Below are positions 16,581 to 25,211 of a stretch of DNA of 64,000 nt, piece after piece (within the stretch, counting starts at the first letter, position 1; each line of letters starts with the position of its first letter). This stretch comes from Cruoricaptor ignavus (GTDB taxonomy: Bacteria > Bacteroidota > Bacteroidia > Flavobacteriales > Weeksellaceae), in contig NZ_FQYI01000001.1 in assembly GCF_900141665.1 (NCBI RefSeq), positions 124,001 through 188,000 on the forward strand, in the 5' to 3' direction. The notes beneath the pieces were generated by a model. It did no database searches. It saw only the letters and a list, made by a program, of their open reading frames with translations, and had not been told where the DNA came from. The translations under genes were made by a program, and so were the position numbers.

Positions 16581-17411
16581 ATGCTTGATATTCTCATCCT
16601 GCTTTTCGGGGCTGCAGCGGCAGGGCTCCTGGGCTCGCTTACCGGGCTGGGCGGCGGCGTTGTGATCATCCCGCTGCTTACGCTGGGCTTTGGCGTGCCG
16701 ATGCACTATGCTGTGGGCGCTTCGCTGATTTCCGTCATCGGAACTTCCTCAGGCTCAGCGATTTCCTATGTGAAGGAAGGCTTCAGCAATATGAGAATCG
16801 GGATGTTCCTGGAAATTGCAACTACGCTGGGCGCCATCATCGGTGCGATAGTTGCCGGGATGCTGAATGCCAATGCCATCGCCATCGTATTTTCGCTGGT
16901 GATGCTCTTCACGGTGATTTCAAATTTGTTCGGAAAGCCGGATCACCAGGAAGCATTGATTCCAGGAAGCATCGAGCAAAAGCTGAAACTCTACGGCACA
17001 GTTCCGGACAATGGTGTGATGAGGGAGTACAGCGCGCGAAACACGGTGCCCGGTTTTTTGATGATGATTTTTGCGGGGGCAATGTCGGGACTTTTAGGCA
17101 TAGGTTCCGGTTCGCTGAAAGTGATTGCTATGGATAACCTGATGCGGTTGCCCTTCAAGGTTTCCACCACTACGAGCAATTTTATGATTGGCTTAACGGC
17201 TGTTGCAAGCGCGCTGATTTATTTTCAGCGCGGCGAAATTTTGGCGGAAATTGCGGCGCCTGTTTTAATAGGCGTGGTGGTGGGAAGCTTCATCGGCTCG
17301 AAAACTTTAATGCGGAGCAAAACGAAAACCCTGAAGATAATCTTCGCCGTCCTGGTAGGCTCAATGTCTTTATATATGATGTACAACGCGATTTTTGGCG
17401 GCTTTAAATAA
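16581..17411 (+). CDS. TauE/SafE family sulfite exporter-like membrane protein
   Basis: The 276-residue inner-membrane protein has about seven to eight helices with two homologous halves. GxxxGxGGGxxxIPxL occurs near the N-terminus (SLTGLGGGVVIIPLL) and a matching GLLGIGSGSLKV appears in the second half. The TauE/SafE family includes exporters of sulfite and organosulfonates, but substrates vary and cannot be called here. It overlaps the DUF1634 gene by one base (TAATG). TauE-DUF1634 pairs are recurrent, so the two may form one complex. Confidence 0.88.
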   Translation: MLDILILLFGAAAAGLLGSLTGLGGGVVIIPLLTLGFGVPMHYAVGASLISVIGTSSGSAISYVKEGFSNMRIGMFLEIATTLGAIIGAIVAGMLNANAIAIVFSLVMLFTVISNLFGKPDHQEALIPGSIEQKLKLYGTVPDNGVMREYSARNTVPGFLMMIFAGAMSGLLGIGSGSLKVIAMDNLMRLPFKVSTTTSNFMIGLTAVASALIYFQRGEILAEIAAPVLIGVVVGSFIGSKTLMRSKTKTLKIIFAVLVGSMSLYMMYNAIFGGFK

Positions 17412-17791
17412 TGGAAATCAAAACGGAAAATACCGACCAGAAGCTGCGCGAAACCGTGGGCAACCTGCTGAGAACAGGCGTGGTTTCTTCGGTGGTGCTG
17501 GCGGTTTTTGGCATTGTAAAATTATTCTTGGAAGGCTTTGAAATGCCGAAGAATTACGACGAAATCAGCCAAAGTTCAGAAAATATCTGGCGAGATTTCT
17601 GGCAATCCCTGCTGAATTTTGAGGGGCAAGGCATTATTTTACTGTCCATTCTAATATTGATTTCCACGCCGGTTCTTCGGGTGGTTTTCTCATTAATCGG
17701 GTACTACAAAGAGCGGGATTTCCTATATGTGGCCATCTCTCTAATCGTGCTGTGCATCATCGCTTTCAGCTTTTTCACGGGATACGGCTAA
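17411..17791 (+). CDS. DUF1634 domain membrane protein
   Basis: The 126-residue protein has three predicted membrane helices (about 25-45, 75-95 and 105-125) and a short cytoplasmic N-terminus containing LRETVGNLLRTGV, the family start. Function is unknown. The TAATG junction with the TauE-like exporter implies translational coupling and points to an accessory role in that transporter, which is inference from context. Confidence 0.85.
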   Translation: MEIKTENTDQKLRETVGNLLRTGVVSSVVLAVFGIVKLFLEGFEMPKNYDEISQSSENIWRDFWQSLLNFEGQGIILLSILILISTPVLRVVFSLIGYYKERDFLYVAISLIVLCIIAFSFFTGYG

Positions 17792-17820
17792 GGATTTTTT
17801 CGGGAAATTTCTGATAAAAT

Positions 17821-17851
17821 TTTGCCATTCTAAAAATTGTATGTAATTTTG
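17821..17851 (+). promoter_or_regulatory. Full Bacteroidota promoter for rpmB-rpmG-DUF4295
   Basis: A -33 TTTG at 17821-17824 and a -7 TAATTTTG at 17844-17851, separated by 19 bases, the expected spacing for the Bacteroidota primary sigma factor. Transcription should start near 17857, leaving a leader of about 33 bases. Confidence 0.75.
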
Positions 17852-17889
17852 CCGTCTCAAATATTTACAACGGAAAAGTACATCGGGAT

Positions 17890-18135
17890 ATGTCAAGAAT
17901 TTGCCAAATAACAGGAAAGCGTGCGATGGTGGGGCACAATGTATCTCACGCGAACAACAAAACGAAGCGCCGTTTTGAAATCAACCTATTGGAAAAGAAA
18001 TTTTACCTTCCGGAAACAGATGAAAACATCACGCTGAAAGTATCTGCACACGGATTGAGAGTTATCAATAAAATTGGTATCGAGGAAGCTGTAGAGCGCG
18101 GAAGAAGAAACGGATACATCAAAAAAACTAAGTAA
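17890..18135 (+). CDS. rpmB: Large-subunit ribosomal protein bL28
   Basis: The 81-residue basic protein has the L28 signature: [10 protein letters not shown] at the start, [15 protein letters not shown], and a C-terminal [10 protein letters not shown] segment. The shortened form without the zinc-binding cysteines is the common one in this group. It is first gene of a three-gene ribosomal operon; its stop shares one base with the rpmG start. Confidence 0.96.
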   Translation: MSRICQITGKRAMVGHNVSHANNKTKRRFEINLLEKKFYLPETDENITLKVSAHGLRVINKIGIEEAVERGRRNGYIKKTK

Positions 18136-18317
18136 TGGCTAAGAAAGGCAACAGAGTACAGGTGATTTTGGAATGCACAGAGCATAAGGAAAGCGGTATG
18201 CCTGGAATGAGCAGATACATCACCACGAAAAATAAGAAGAACACCACGGAAAGACTGGAGCTGAAGAAATTCAACCCGGTTTTGAAGAAATATACCGTGC
18301 ACAAGGAAATTAAGTAA
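18135..18317 (+). CDS. rpmG: Large-subunit ribosomal protein bL33
   Basis: The 60-residue protein matches bL33: [29 protein letters not shown] and the end [11 protein letters not shown]. Only one cysteine remains, so this is the zinc-independent (C-minus) form. It overlaps rpmB by one base and lies 19 bases before the DUF4295 gene. Confidence 0.96.
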   Translation: MAKKGNRVQVILECTEHKESGMPGMSRYITTKNKKNTTERLELKKFNPVLKKYTVHKEIK

Positions 18318-18336
18318 TCTCTAAAGATTTTCAACA

Positions 18337-18489
18337 ATGGCAAAGAAAGTAGTAGCAACGCTGCAAAGCGGCCAATCTAAGAAAATGACTAAGGTGGTGA
18401 AGATGGTGAAATCACCAAAAACCGGAGCCTATGTTTTTGAAGAACAAGTGATGAACGCAGACGATGTGGACGCGTTCCTGAAGAAATAA
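18337..18489 (+). CDS. DUF4295 small basic protein
   Basis: This 50-residue basic protein starts MAKKVVATLQ and ends DVDAFLKK. It belongs to DUF4295, a Bacteroidota family that follows rpmB-rpmG. The size, charge and placement in a ribosomal protein operon suggest a ribosome-associated protein. That is inference from context, not a demonstrated role. The operon terminator follows 24 bases after its stop. Confidence 0.88.
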   Translation: MAKKVVATLQSGQSKKMTKVVKMVKSPKTGAYVFEEQVMNADDVDAFLKK

Positions 18490-18513
18490 TTGCGGTTTCG
18501 CAGCAGAGTTTTG

Positions 18514-18541
18514 AAACTATCCAATTTTTGGGTAGTTTTTT
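18514..18541 (+). terminator. Intrinsic terminator of the rpmB operon
   Basis: Eleven-base stem AAACTATCCAA/TTGGGTAGTTT (one T-G pair) with loop TTT, then more T. The ftsY promoter core starts only three bases later. Confidence 0.88.
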
Positions 18542-18544
18542 GTT

Positions 18545-18552
18545 TATATTTG
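18545..18552 (+). promoter_or_regulatory. -7 box (TATATTTG) for ftsY
   Basis: An exact TAnnTTTG core between the rpmB-operon terminator and the ftsY ATG at 18571. The nearest upstream TTTG sits inside the terminator stem at 14 bases, shorter than usual. Confidence 0.55.
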
Positions 18553-18570
18553 TATTTCAAGCAATTGCCA

Positions 18571-19542
18571 ATGAGTTGGTTTAAGAAAATTTTTAAGCAG
18601 GAAGAAAAGGAAAGCCTGGACAAAGGCTTAGAAAAAAGCAGCCAAGGTTTTTTCGAGAAAATGACTAAGGCAGTAGTCGGGAAAAGCAAGGTGGATGACG
18701 AAGTGCTGGACGACCTGGAGGAAATCCTGATAGCATCGGATGTGGGTGCAGAAACCACAATAAAAATCATCAGGCGGATAGAAGACCGCGTGGCGCGTGA
18801 TAAATATGTGAACACAGATGAGCTGGACAGAATCCTGCGGGAGGAAATTTCGGCTCTGCTGCTGGAAAACCCACATTCTGGTTCAGGGAATATCGACGAA
18901 AACAAGAAGCCTTATGTGATAATGGTGGTGGGCGTGAACGGTGTGGGGAAAACCACGACGATCGGCAAACTGGCTTACCAATTCAATTCTCAGGGTAAAA
19001 AGGTGGTCCTTGGTGCGGCCGATACTTTCCGCGCTGCAGCGGTGGATCAGCTCACGATTTGGTCTGAAAGAGTGGGCGTCCCTATTGTGAAGCAGAATAT
19101 GGGCTCAGACCCTGCGTCCGTAGCCTTTGACACGGTGCAGAGTGCGGTGGCGCAAGATGCTGATGTAGCGATAATCGATACTGCGGGAAGGCTTCACAAT
19201 AAAGTAAACCTGATGAACGAGCTGAGCAAGATAAAGCGCGTGATGCAGAAGGTAATTCCGGATGCACCGCACGAAATTCTGCTGGTTCTTGATGGTTCTA
19301 CCGGGCAAAATGCCTTCGAACAGGCGAAGCAATTTACGGCGGCAACCGAAGTGAATGCACTGGCTGTTACGAAACTGGACGGCACGGCGAAAGGCGGCGT
19401 GGTGATAGGCATTTCGGATCAGTTTCAGATTCCGGTGAAGTATATTGGGGTGGGCGAAAAGATGACGGATTTGCAGCTTTTCAACGGTGAGGAATTTGTG
19501 GACTCTTTCTTCTCGGTGAGAAAAAACCTAAACAATGCATAG
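18571..19542 (+). CDS. ftsY: Signal recognition particle receptor FtsY
   Basis: FtsY is the SRP receptor GTPase that docks ribosome-nascent-chain complexes at the inner membrane for SecYEG. The 323-residue form starting MSWFKKIFKQ has a short charged N-terminus, the helical N domain, and the G domain with GVNGVGKTTTIGKLA, DTFRAAAVDQL, DTAGR and TKLDGTAKGG. The upstream in-frame extension to 18490 runs through the terminator and promoter, so it was rejected. The short acidic A domain is usual for Bacteroidota. Confidence 0.96.
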   Translation: MSWFKKIFKQEEKESLDKGLEKSSQGFFEKMTKAVVGKSKVDDEVLDDLEEILIASDVGAETTIKIIRRIEDRVARDKYVNTDELDRILREEISALLLENPHSGSGNIDENKKPYVIMVVGVNGVGKTTTIGKLAYQFNSQGKKVVLGAADTFRAAAVDQLTIWSERVGVPIVKQNMGSDPASVAFDTVQSAVAQDADVAIIDTAGRLHNKVNLMNELSKIKRVMQKVIPDAPHEILLVLDGSTGQNAFEQAKQFTAATEVNALAVTKLDGTAKGGVVIGISDQFQIPVKYIGVGEKMTDLQLFNGEEFVDSFFSVRKNLNNA

Positions 19543-19623
19543 CATTAATTAAAAAATATTCTGATTTTTATCATTTCGGAACAATTTTAGCTATCATTAA
19601 AATAACATTAAAAAATTATTATT

Positions 19624-19896
19624 ATGATTGGAGGAATTCTTTCGTGGATCATTTTCGGAGCAATTATTGGTGCTCTTGCTAAAATGATAATGCCGGGCAA
19701 CCAGGCTATGGGCTGGCCAATGACCATTATTCTTGGTATCGTAGGATCTATGGTTGGCGGCTGGATTGGTGATTTGTTATTTGGAGGCGGTGGTGCCAAC
19801 GACTATTCCAAATACAATATTGGTTCGATAGTTCTGTCTATCGTTGGAGCGCTTATTGTACTATGGGCTGTAGGTGCAGCTACTAGAAGGAGATAA
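19624..19896 (+). CDS. GlsB/YeaQ/YmgE family stress-response membrane protein
   Basis: This 90-residue Gly-rich protein has three predicted helices (about 4-22, 34-52 and 66-84). It carries the family motifs GAIIGALAKMIMPG and GIVGSMVGGWIGD. Related 'transglycosylase-associated' proteins are induced by stress and sit in the inner membrane; their mechanism is unknown. It is monocistronic, between ftsY and a bidirectional terminator shared with sppA. No clear promoter core was found in the 81-base gap upstream. Confidence 0.9.
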   Translation: MIGGILSWIIFGAIIGALAKMIMPGNQAMGWPMTIILGIVGSMVGGWIGDLLFGGGGANDYSKYNIGSIVLSIVGALIVLWAVGAATRRR

Positions 19897-19908
19897 GTTT
19901 AAAAAAAA

Positions 19909-19946
19909 TAAAAAACCGGCCTCGAAAGAAGCCGGTTTTTTTTTTT
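19909..19946. terminator. Bidirectional terminator between glsB-like gene and sppA
   Basis: Perfect ten-base stem AAAAACCGGC/GCCGGTTTTT, loop of ten bases, with A-run and T-run flanks. It serves two convergent genes and touches the sppA stop. Confidence 0.9.
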
Positions 19947-21693
19947 AGAATTTAAGCCTGATTGGGCATTGCATAAATATCGTGGATTTATTATCTGCCT
20001 CGCTCATCTGCTTTAAAATTTTATAATTTTCTTTACCTATTTTATTTTCTATCAGCTTCGTTGCAAAGCCATTATCACTTTCTTCCGTATCCATTAATTG
20101 TTCGAAGAAATTTAGCTGTTTAGGATAGCTTTCCACTTTGTATTTTTTCAAGTTAGCTTTAGCAGCTGCGAAATTTACCGCATCCATAAGGCTCCCGGTT
20201 TCATCGGCAAGGCCAAGTTCTTTAGCTCTTATCCCGCTCCATACCCTGCCTCCGCCCAGGGCATCTACCTGTTCAAAACTTTTTTTCCTGTTCTGCATCA
20301 CAAATCCTGCAAATCGCCTGTAGGTTTGCTCCACACTTTTCTCAATCACGGAGCGTGTGCCAGGCGAGAGGCCATTAATGATCGAAAATCCGTCCGCATT
20401 GGCATTGGTTTTCACACTCTCTGCGTGGATGCCGTTTCTGTTGGCAACCTGTTTTACATTGGGGATCACTCCAAAAACACCGATAGACCCAGTGATCGTA
20501 TTGGGCTGTGTGTAAATTTTGTCGGCAGCCATGGAGATATAGTACCCGCCAGAGGCCGCATAATCACCGAAAGAAACAATTAATGGTTTTTTCGCTTTGA
20601 GTTTTTTTAGTTCAAACAAAATTTCATCGGAAGCGTTGGCAGACCCTCCTGGAGAATTTACGCGGAACACCACTGCCTTCACTTTATCATTCTCGGCAAG
20701 TTTCTGAATTTCCTTCACATATTTCCTCGCGCTGATGCCCTGATACTGGTATCCATTCACAATATCTCCGGAGGCATACAAAATTGCCACCGCATCCCCG
20801 CCTCCATCTGCCTTCGTGCTTTCTGCATACTCCGCGAAGGAAATCTTACCAAGTTTGTCTTTGGTTTTTAAACCGATTCTTGTTTTGATAAAATCTTCAT
20901 ACTCAGATTTTTGTATAAGCTTATCCACCAATTTTTTGCTCAGCGCGGTTTCAGGAATGTAGCCGTCCAGGCTGTCCGTCGATTTCTGAAATTCAGCCAC
21001 ACTTAGCTTTCGGGATGCCGCCATTTTTCCTGCTAAATTATTCCAGACATCATTAAGCAATGTGGAAAGCTGCTCGCGATTCTCTGCAGACATATCGTCT
21101 CGGAGGAATGGCTCCACCGCAGCTTTGTAATCGCCGTGCCGTATTACTTCCATCCCGATGCCGAATTTATCGAGCATCTGCTTCAGGTAGGGAACTTCCG
21201 TACTCATTCCCCGGAGCTCAATGCTGCCGGCAGGGTGCAGGAAATACTGCTGCGCGGCAGTCCCGAGGTAGTAGGCAGACTGCTGGACATTATTTCCGTA
21301 GGCATAGACGAACTTTCCGGATTTTTTGAAGTCTTCTAGCGCCGCCCGTACATCGTCAATCTGGGTAGTGCCTGCGCTCAGGTTGTCCGCCTCAATGCTG
21401 ATGCCGCTGATTCTGTCATCCGTCTTAGCGCGGCGGATCGCTTCCAGCATATCGTAAAGCAACACGGGCTGGTCTTCCACATTCAGGCTGGAAAATGTTT
21501 CATTATAGTCGGTCGGGCTGTCGTTTAGCACCATCTTATCATCTATCACTAGCACGGAATTCTTCCCGAACGAAGGCGAACTCCCCCTGAATATGCCTGC
21601 TATAGCAAAGATGAGCAACAGCAGAATTGGCAATATAAACACTATAATAATAGCCGTTATATTTGCAAGAACATTTTTAAAAAAATCTTTCAT
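19945..21693 (-). CDS. sppA: Signal peptide peptidase SppA (67K type)
   Basis: SppA degrades cleaved signal peptides in the membrane. The 582 residues from MKDFFKNVLA have one N-terminal membrane helix (about 10-35), then two ClpP-like halves. The catalytic lysine is in HGDYKAAVEPF of the first half, and the catalytic serine in AASGGYYISM of the second, as in E. coli SppA. The in-frame extension to 21894 runs antisense through folK and lacks a signal anchor at its start, so it was rejected. The start is only ten bases from the divergent folK start. Confidence 0.93.
   Translation of the reverse strand: MKDFFKNVLANITAIIIVFILPILLLLIFAIAGIFRGSSPSFGKNSVLVIDDKMVLNDSPTDYNETFSSLNVEDQPVLLYDMLEAIRRAKTDDRISGISIEADNLSAGTTQIDDVRAALEDFKKSGKFVYAYGNNVQQSAYYLGTAAQQYFLHPAGSIELRGMSTEVPYLKQMLDKFGIGMEVIRHGDYKAAVEPFLRDDMSAENREQLSTLLNDVWNNLAGKMAASRKLSVAEFQKSTDSLDGYIPETALSKKLVDKLIQKSEYEDFIKTRIGLKTKDKLGKISFAEYAESTKADGGGDAVAILYASGDIVNGYQYQGISARKYVKEIQKLAENDKVKAVVFRVNSPGGSANASDEILFELKKLKAKKPLIVSFGDYAASGGYYISMAADKIYTQPNTITGSIGVFGVIPNVKQVANRNGIHAESVKTNANADGFSIINGLSPGTRSVIEKSVEQTYRRFAGFVMQNRKKSFEQVDALGGGRVWSGIRAKELGLADETGSLMDAVNFAAAKANLKKYKVESYPKQLNFFEQLMDTEESDNGFATKLIENKIGKENYKILKQMSEADNKSTIFMQCPIRLKF
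21658..21665 (+). promoter_or_regulatory. -7 box (TATATTTG) for folK, inside sppA
   Basis: An exact TAnnTTTG core on the plus strand within the first codons of the divergent sppA gene, 38 bases before the folK ATG. Confidence 0.5.
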
Positions 21694-21703
21694 AATAAAA
21701 AGT

Positions 21704-22129
21704 ATGTCTGGGTACAAAGTTATATTAATCTTGGGAAGTAACTTAGGAAATACCAAAAAAAATATTGAAGATGCAATTTTAGAACTTGAAAAATCGGCAG
21801 GTGCAATATTAAATAAAAGTGAATTTTTATACTCAGAACCCGTAGAATATTGCAGTAACAATATTTTTTGTAATATTGCACTGAAAATTCTCACCAGACT
21901 CTCTCCGTGGCAGCTTTTACAGGCTGCAAAACGGATAGAAATAAAGATGGGAAGAATGATGGACAGTGCAGCAGCAGGCCATTACCAAGATCGCATAATC
22001 GACATTGATATCGTGCAGTTTGGTAATATTAAATTTGAAAGCAAAAGGCTGAAACTGCCGCACCAGAAACATCTTTATGAGCGTGAGTTTTCAAGAAAAT
22101 TGTTAGAAGATAAACACTTAATAGAATGA
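21704..22129 (+). CDS. folK: 2-amino-4-hydroxy-6-hydroxymethyldihydropteridine diphosphokinase
   Basis: HPPK transfers pyrophosphate from ATP to 6-hydroxymethyl-dihydropterin in folate synthesis. The 141-residue protein shows LGSNLGNTKKNI near the start, the SEPVEY segment, and the metal- and ATP-binding RIIDIDIVQFG preceded by HYQDR. The start MSGYKV was chosen because the upstream extension overlaps sppA in antisense. The stop overlaps the first OmpA gene in ATGA, an unusual partner for a folate gene. Confidence 0.93.
   Translation: MSGYKVILILGSNLGNTKKNIEDAILELEKSAGAILNKSEFLYSEPVEYCSNNIFCNIALKILTRLSPWQLLQAAKRIEIKMGRMMDSAAAGHYQDRIIDIDIVQFGNIKFESKRLKLPHQKHLYEREFSRKLLEDKHLIE
21715..21722 (-). 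promoter_or_regulatory. -7 box (TAACTTTG) for sppA, inside folK
   Basis: An exact TAnnTTTG core on the minus strand within the first codons of folK, 21 bases before the sppA start. Together with the folK core it predicts overlapping divergent transcripts. Confidence 0.5.
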
Positions 22130-23661
22130 GAATTACTTTCCTTCTTCTTACTCTCCCGGTGGCTGCTGCCTATGCGCAAAGTGCTACGGAGACTAATGAC
22201 CGCCGCATCTACGACGGGTACCCGAATACATTTTCGTCCGAAGTGCCTTATGTGGAAAAATTCCGCAGGGATAGCAAGCTCTTCCGCGACTGGACTGTCA
22301 CAATAGGCGGCGGCGGTGCCTTTATGCACTCTGCCGACCTACATTCTTTTTATGACGACAAAATTGAGTGGGGATACTCTGCTTTTGTAAATTTGGAAAA
22401 ACATCTGAGCCACACCTTCGGGCTCGCTCTTCAATATCAGCACGGGGAGACCAACCAAAAGGGCCAGGCAGACTGGAATTCCTGGGCCGCAGCCGTTCAA
22501 AAACACAATGGCCGCACACCAAAATATGAAGACTGGGGCGTAGGTACTGCTTCAACGAAGTTTGACCAGGTAAGTTTATTGGGAGACATAAATTTCAGCT
22601 CCCTTATGCGCCGTGTGGACAGCCGAAATAATTATCGCTGGGCGCTTCACGGATACGCAGGAATCGGTATACAGCATTATGAGACGCTCCTTACCGACAA
22701 CTCTACCCGATGGAACAATCCGCTGGAGATTGATCAAAAAATGGATCAGGCTTCCTTTTTCTCGCAATTCGGCTTGGGGCTAAACTATAATGTAAACAAA
22801 CTTATCGACCTTGAATTGCGTGGAATGTACTACATCACCGGGGATGATGAATTTGATGGTGGTGGATGGGAATCTTCTTCTGCACCAAAGGATAACAGGT
22901 ATTCAGCTCCGAGGGAGGTGAACTACCCTTATAACTTTATCAAAAAAAATAATTCCGATAATTTCTTCACTGTCTCGCTTGGCCTTTCGTTCAAACTTGG
23001 TAAGCACGACCAGCACCTTAAATGGGCAGCTCCACTGAAGGAAATTGATCAAAGACTCGCTCTTATCGCGGTAGAGCAGCAGCCATTGGAGGTTTGTAAA
23101 AAAGGGGACGGTGATAATGACGGCGTTTGCGATGATTGGGACAGGCAGCTTGACACGCCTGCCGGCGCAAGAGTGGATGGTGCAGGTGTAGCACTGGATA
23201 TGGATCTGGATGGAGTAATCGATCTCTATGACAAGTGCCCAACTGTCCCGGGACCTTTGGAAAACAACGGCTGCCCTACTACCACGGCGGATATAATGCA
23301 CGAAATTAATAGAAGTCTTGATGGTATAGAATTTGAATTAAACAGCGATATCATTAGACCTTCCTCTTATGCGAAGCTGGACCAGGCTGCCAGCCTCTTA
23401 CTTAGCGGTGGTGAAGTATCTGGTTATAAAGTAATCGGGGCTACTGACAGCAGAGGAAAGGCTGCATATAACCTCAATCTTTCTCAAAGAAGAGCAAATG
23501 CAGTTGTACAATATCTGGTTCAGAAAGGTGTTCCCAGAGATATTCTTCAAGCCGAAGGACGCGGAATGTCTGACCTGAAATATCCGGAATGTGTACCTGC
23601 AACAAAATGTCCGGAGTGGAAGAATGAAGCTAACCGAAGAGTGTTTTTTGAAAGAAAATAA
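22126..23661 (+). CDS. OmpA family outer-membrane protein, copy 1
   Basis: The 511-residue protein has a signal peptide ending near YAQSA, then an N-terminal beta-barrel (about 45-300) with alternating strands. Next is a Cys-bounded Asp-rich linker (about 325-385) of thrombospondin type 3-like form, with DGDNDGVCDDWD and DMDLDGVIDLYDKCP, which should bind calcium. The C-terminal OmpA domain (about 395-511) has SNDIIRPS-type and LSQRRANAVVQYL segments that bind peptidoglycan. It starts in an ATGA overlap with folK and is followed 17 bases later by a paralogue. Confidence 0.9.
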   Translation: MRITFLLLTLPVAAAYAQSATETNDRRIYDGYPNTFSSEVPYVEKFRRDSKLFRDWTVTIGGGGAFMHSADLHSFYDDKIEWGYSAFVNLEKHLSHTFGLALQYQHGETNQKGQADWNSWAAAVQKHNGRTPKYEDWGVGTASTKFDQVSLLGDINFSSLMRRVDSRNNYRWALHGYAGIGIQHYETLLTDNSTRWNNPLEIDQKMDQASFFSQFGLGLNYNVNKLIDLELRGMYYITGDDEFDGGGWESSSAPKDNRYSAPREVNYPYNFIKKNNSDNFFTVSLGLSFKLGKHDQHLKWAAPLKEIDQRLALIAVEQQPLEVCKKGDGDNDGVCDDWDRQLDTPAGARVDGAGVALDMDLDGVIDLYDKCPTVPGPLENNGCPTTTADIMHEINRSLDGIEFELNSDIIRPSSYAKLDQAASLLLSGGEVSGYKVIGATDSRGKAAYNLNLSQRRANAVVQYLVQKGVPRDILQAEGRGMSDLKYPECVPATKCPEWKNEANRRVFFERK

Positions 23662-23678
23662 ATTAAAACTATATTAGG

Positions 23679-25139
23679 ATGAAAAAAAATTTAGCAACTT
23701 TATTTCTCGCTGGGATTCCGGCGGTAGTGCTTGCTCAAACAACTGACACCCTCTCGGTGAACAGAAACTACTACCCCAATAATGGAGAGTATCCGAATAC
23801 ATACACTTCCGGATCTACCCAAATAGCTCCGCAAAGAGAGACCAAGAGATTTAATGATTGGGCTATCTCCATCGGTGGAGGTGTTCCGCTGGTACAAAGT
23901 GCGGATCTTACTTCACTTAAGAATGGGAACGGTAAAAATCTTGTTGGGTACTCCGCTTACTTCAGTGTTGATAAAGCTTTGACGCATGCTGTTGGCATTA
24001 ACCTTCAATATGACAGAGGTGAGACCCGCCAAGGTTTCTTTAATACTAAAAATAGGGATGCTTCACCGGCTGAGCCGTTTGGTGCAAGAACCCAATACGA
24101 TGCTATTTCACTTCTTGGGGATGTAAATTTCTCCAACCTATTAAGAAGAGTTGATAATAAATCTCCTTACAGGTTTGCACTTCACGGGTATGCCGGTGCT
24201 GGTACATTAGCTTATAGAGCATATCTGGAAGATCAGAACGGACAAAGAAAGACTTGGGAAGTTAAGCCATTTAAAGGTACATCCTTGTTCGGTCAGGCTG
24301 GTGCTGGTTTAAAGTATAAACTGGGCAAGGCTGCTGATCTAGAGCTTCGCGCAATGTATGTAATCACTGGTGATGATGAATTCGATGGCGGCGGTGAGCA
24401 ATATAGTGCAGTAAATATGCGCGAAGATAACACATCCGATAACTTCTTTAATGTAACTCTCGGTGTAAGCTTTAAACTTGGAAAGCACGAGTCTCATGTA
24501 ATGTGGCATGATCCATTACAAGAGGTTTATTACAAGCTTGATGTCCTTGCTAACCAAACTCAGGATGTTGAGGTATGTAAGAAAGGGGATGCCGATAACG
24601 ATGGTGTATGTGATGATTGGGATCGTGAGCTTGACACTCCTGCAGGCGCGAGGGTTGATGGAGCTGGTGTAGCTTTAGATACAGATCTTGACGGTGTAAT
24701 TGACCTTTATGATAAGTGTGTAACTGTTCCCGGTCCTGCTGAAAATCAAGGATGCCCTACAGGAGTAACTATGGGTGTAGTAGGAGATCAAACAAGATCT
24801 TTGGAAGGTATCGAGTTTGATTTTGATTCAGACAGAATTCTCCCATCCAATCAGCCTATCCTGAATAATGCTGTTAACTATATCAATTCTTCTGGAAGCA
24901 ACTATAATGTAGTAGGCGGCACGGATACAAGAGGATCTGATGCTTATAATCAAAAACTTTCTGAAAGACGCGCGAACAATGTTAAAAATTACCTTATCCA
25001 AAACGGGGTAAGTGGTTCTAAACTTAAGGCAATCGGGCGTGGCGAGAAAGATCTTAAGTATCCAGAATGTAATCCTGCAACTAAATGTCCGGAATGGAAA
25101 AACCGGGCTAACAGAAGGGTTTACTTCGAAACTAGATAA
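23679..25139 (+). CDS. OmpA family outer-membrane protein, copy 2
   Basis: The 486-residue paralogue of the preceding gene has the same layout: signal peptide (cleavage near VLAQ), barrel, the calcium-binding linker with DADNDGVCDDWD and DTDLDGVIDLYDKC, and an OmpA C-terminal domain with LSERRANNVKNYL. The linker is nearly identical in the two copies while the barrel loops differ, which fits tandem duplication followed by surface divergence. The codons of this copy look more biased to A/T-ending forms than its neighbour, as expected of a highly expressed major porin, though I did not compute this. It ends at a terminator. Confidence 0.92.
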   Translation: MKKNLATLFLAGIPAVVLAQTTDTLSVNRNYYPNNGEYPNTYTSGSTQIAPQRETKRFNDWAISIGGGVPLVQSADLTSLKNGNGKNLVGYSAYFSVDKALTHAVGINLQYDRGETRQGFFNTKNRDASPAEPFGARTQYDAISLLGDVNFSNLLRRVDNKSPYRFALHGYAGAGTLAYRAYLEDQNGQRKTWEVKPFKGTSLFGQAGAGLKYKLGKAADLELRAMYVITGDDEFDGGGEQYSAVNMREDNTSDNFFNVTLGVSFKLGKHESHVMWHDPLQEVYYKLDVLANQTQDVEVCKKGDADNDGVCDDWDRELDTPAGARVDGAGVALDTDLDGVIDLYDKCVTVPGPAENQGCPTGVTMGVVGDQTRSLEGIEFDFDSDRILPSNQPILNNAVNYINSSGSNYNVVGGTDTRGSDAYNQKLSERRANNVKNYLIQNGVSGSKLKAIGRGEKDLKYPECNPATKCPEWKNRANRRVYFETR

Positions 25140-25160
25140 TTTGAGTTTGCTATTAATTAA

Positions 25161-25190
25161 AATGCTGCATAAATGTGCAGCATTTTTTAT
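25161..25190 (+). terminator. Intrinsic terminator after the OmpA pair
   Basis: Nine-base perfect stem AATGCTGCA/TGCAGCATT, loop of six, then a T-run. It lies over the first in-frame ATG of the recQ frame, which argues for a later recQ start. Confidence 0.9.
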
Positions 25191-25211
25191 TTTTACAAAA
25201 AACTATTAAGC

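Noticed and set aside
21694-21894. 67-residue N-terminal extension of sppA
   Set aside because: It runs antisense through folK, passes over the sppA promoter core, and hides the normal N-terminal membrane anchor.
25173-25211. ATG start for recQ at 25173
   Set aside because: This codon lies within the OmpA terminator hairpin and the added residues do not match RecQ; TTG at 25212 is favoured.
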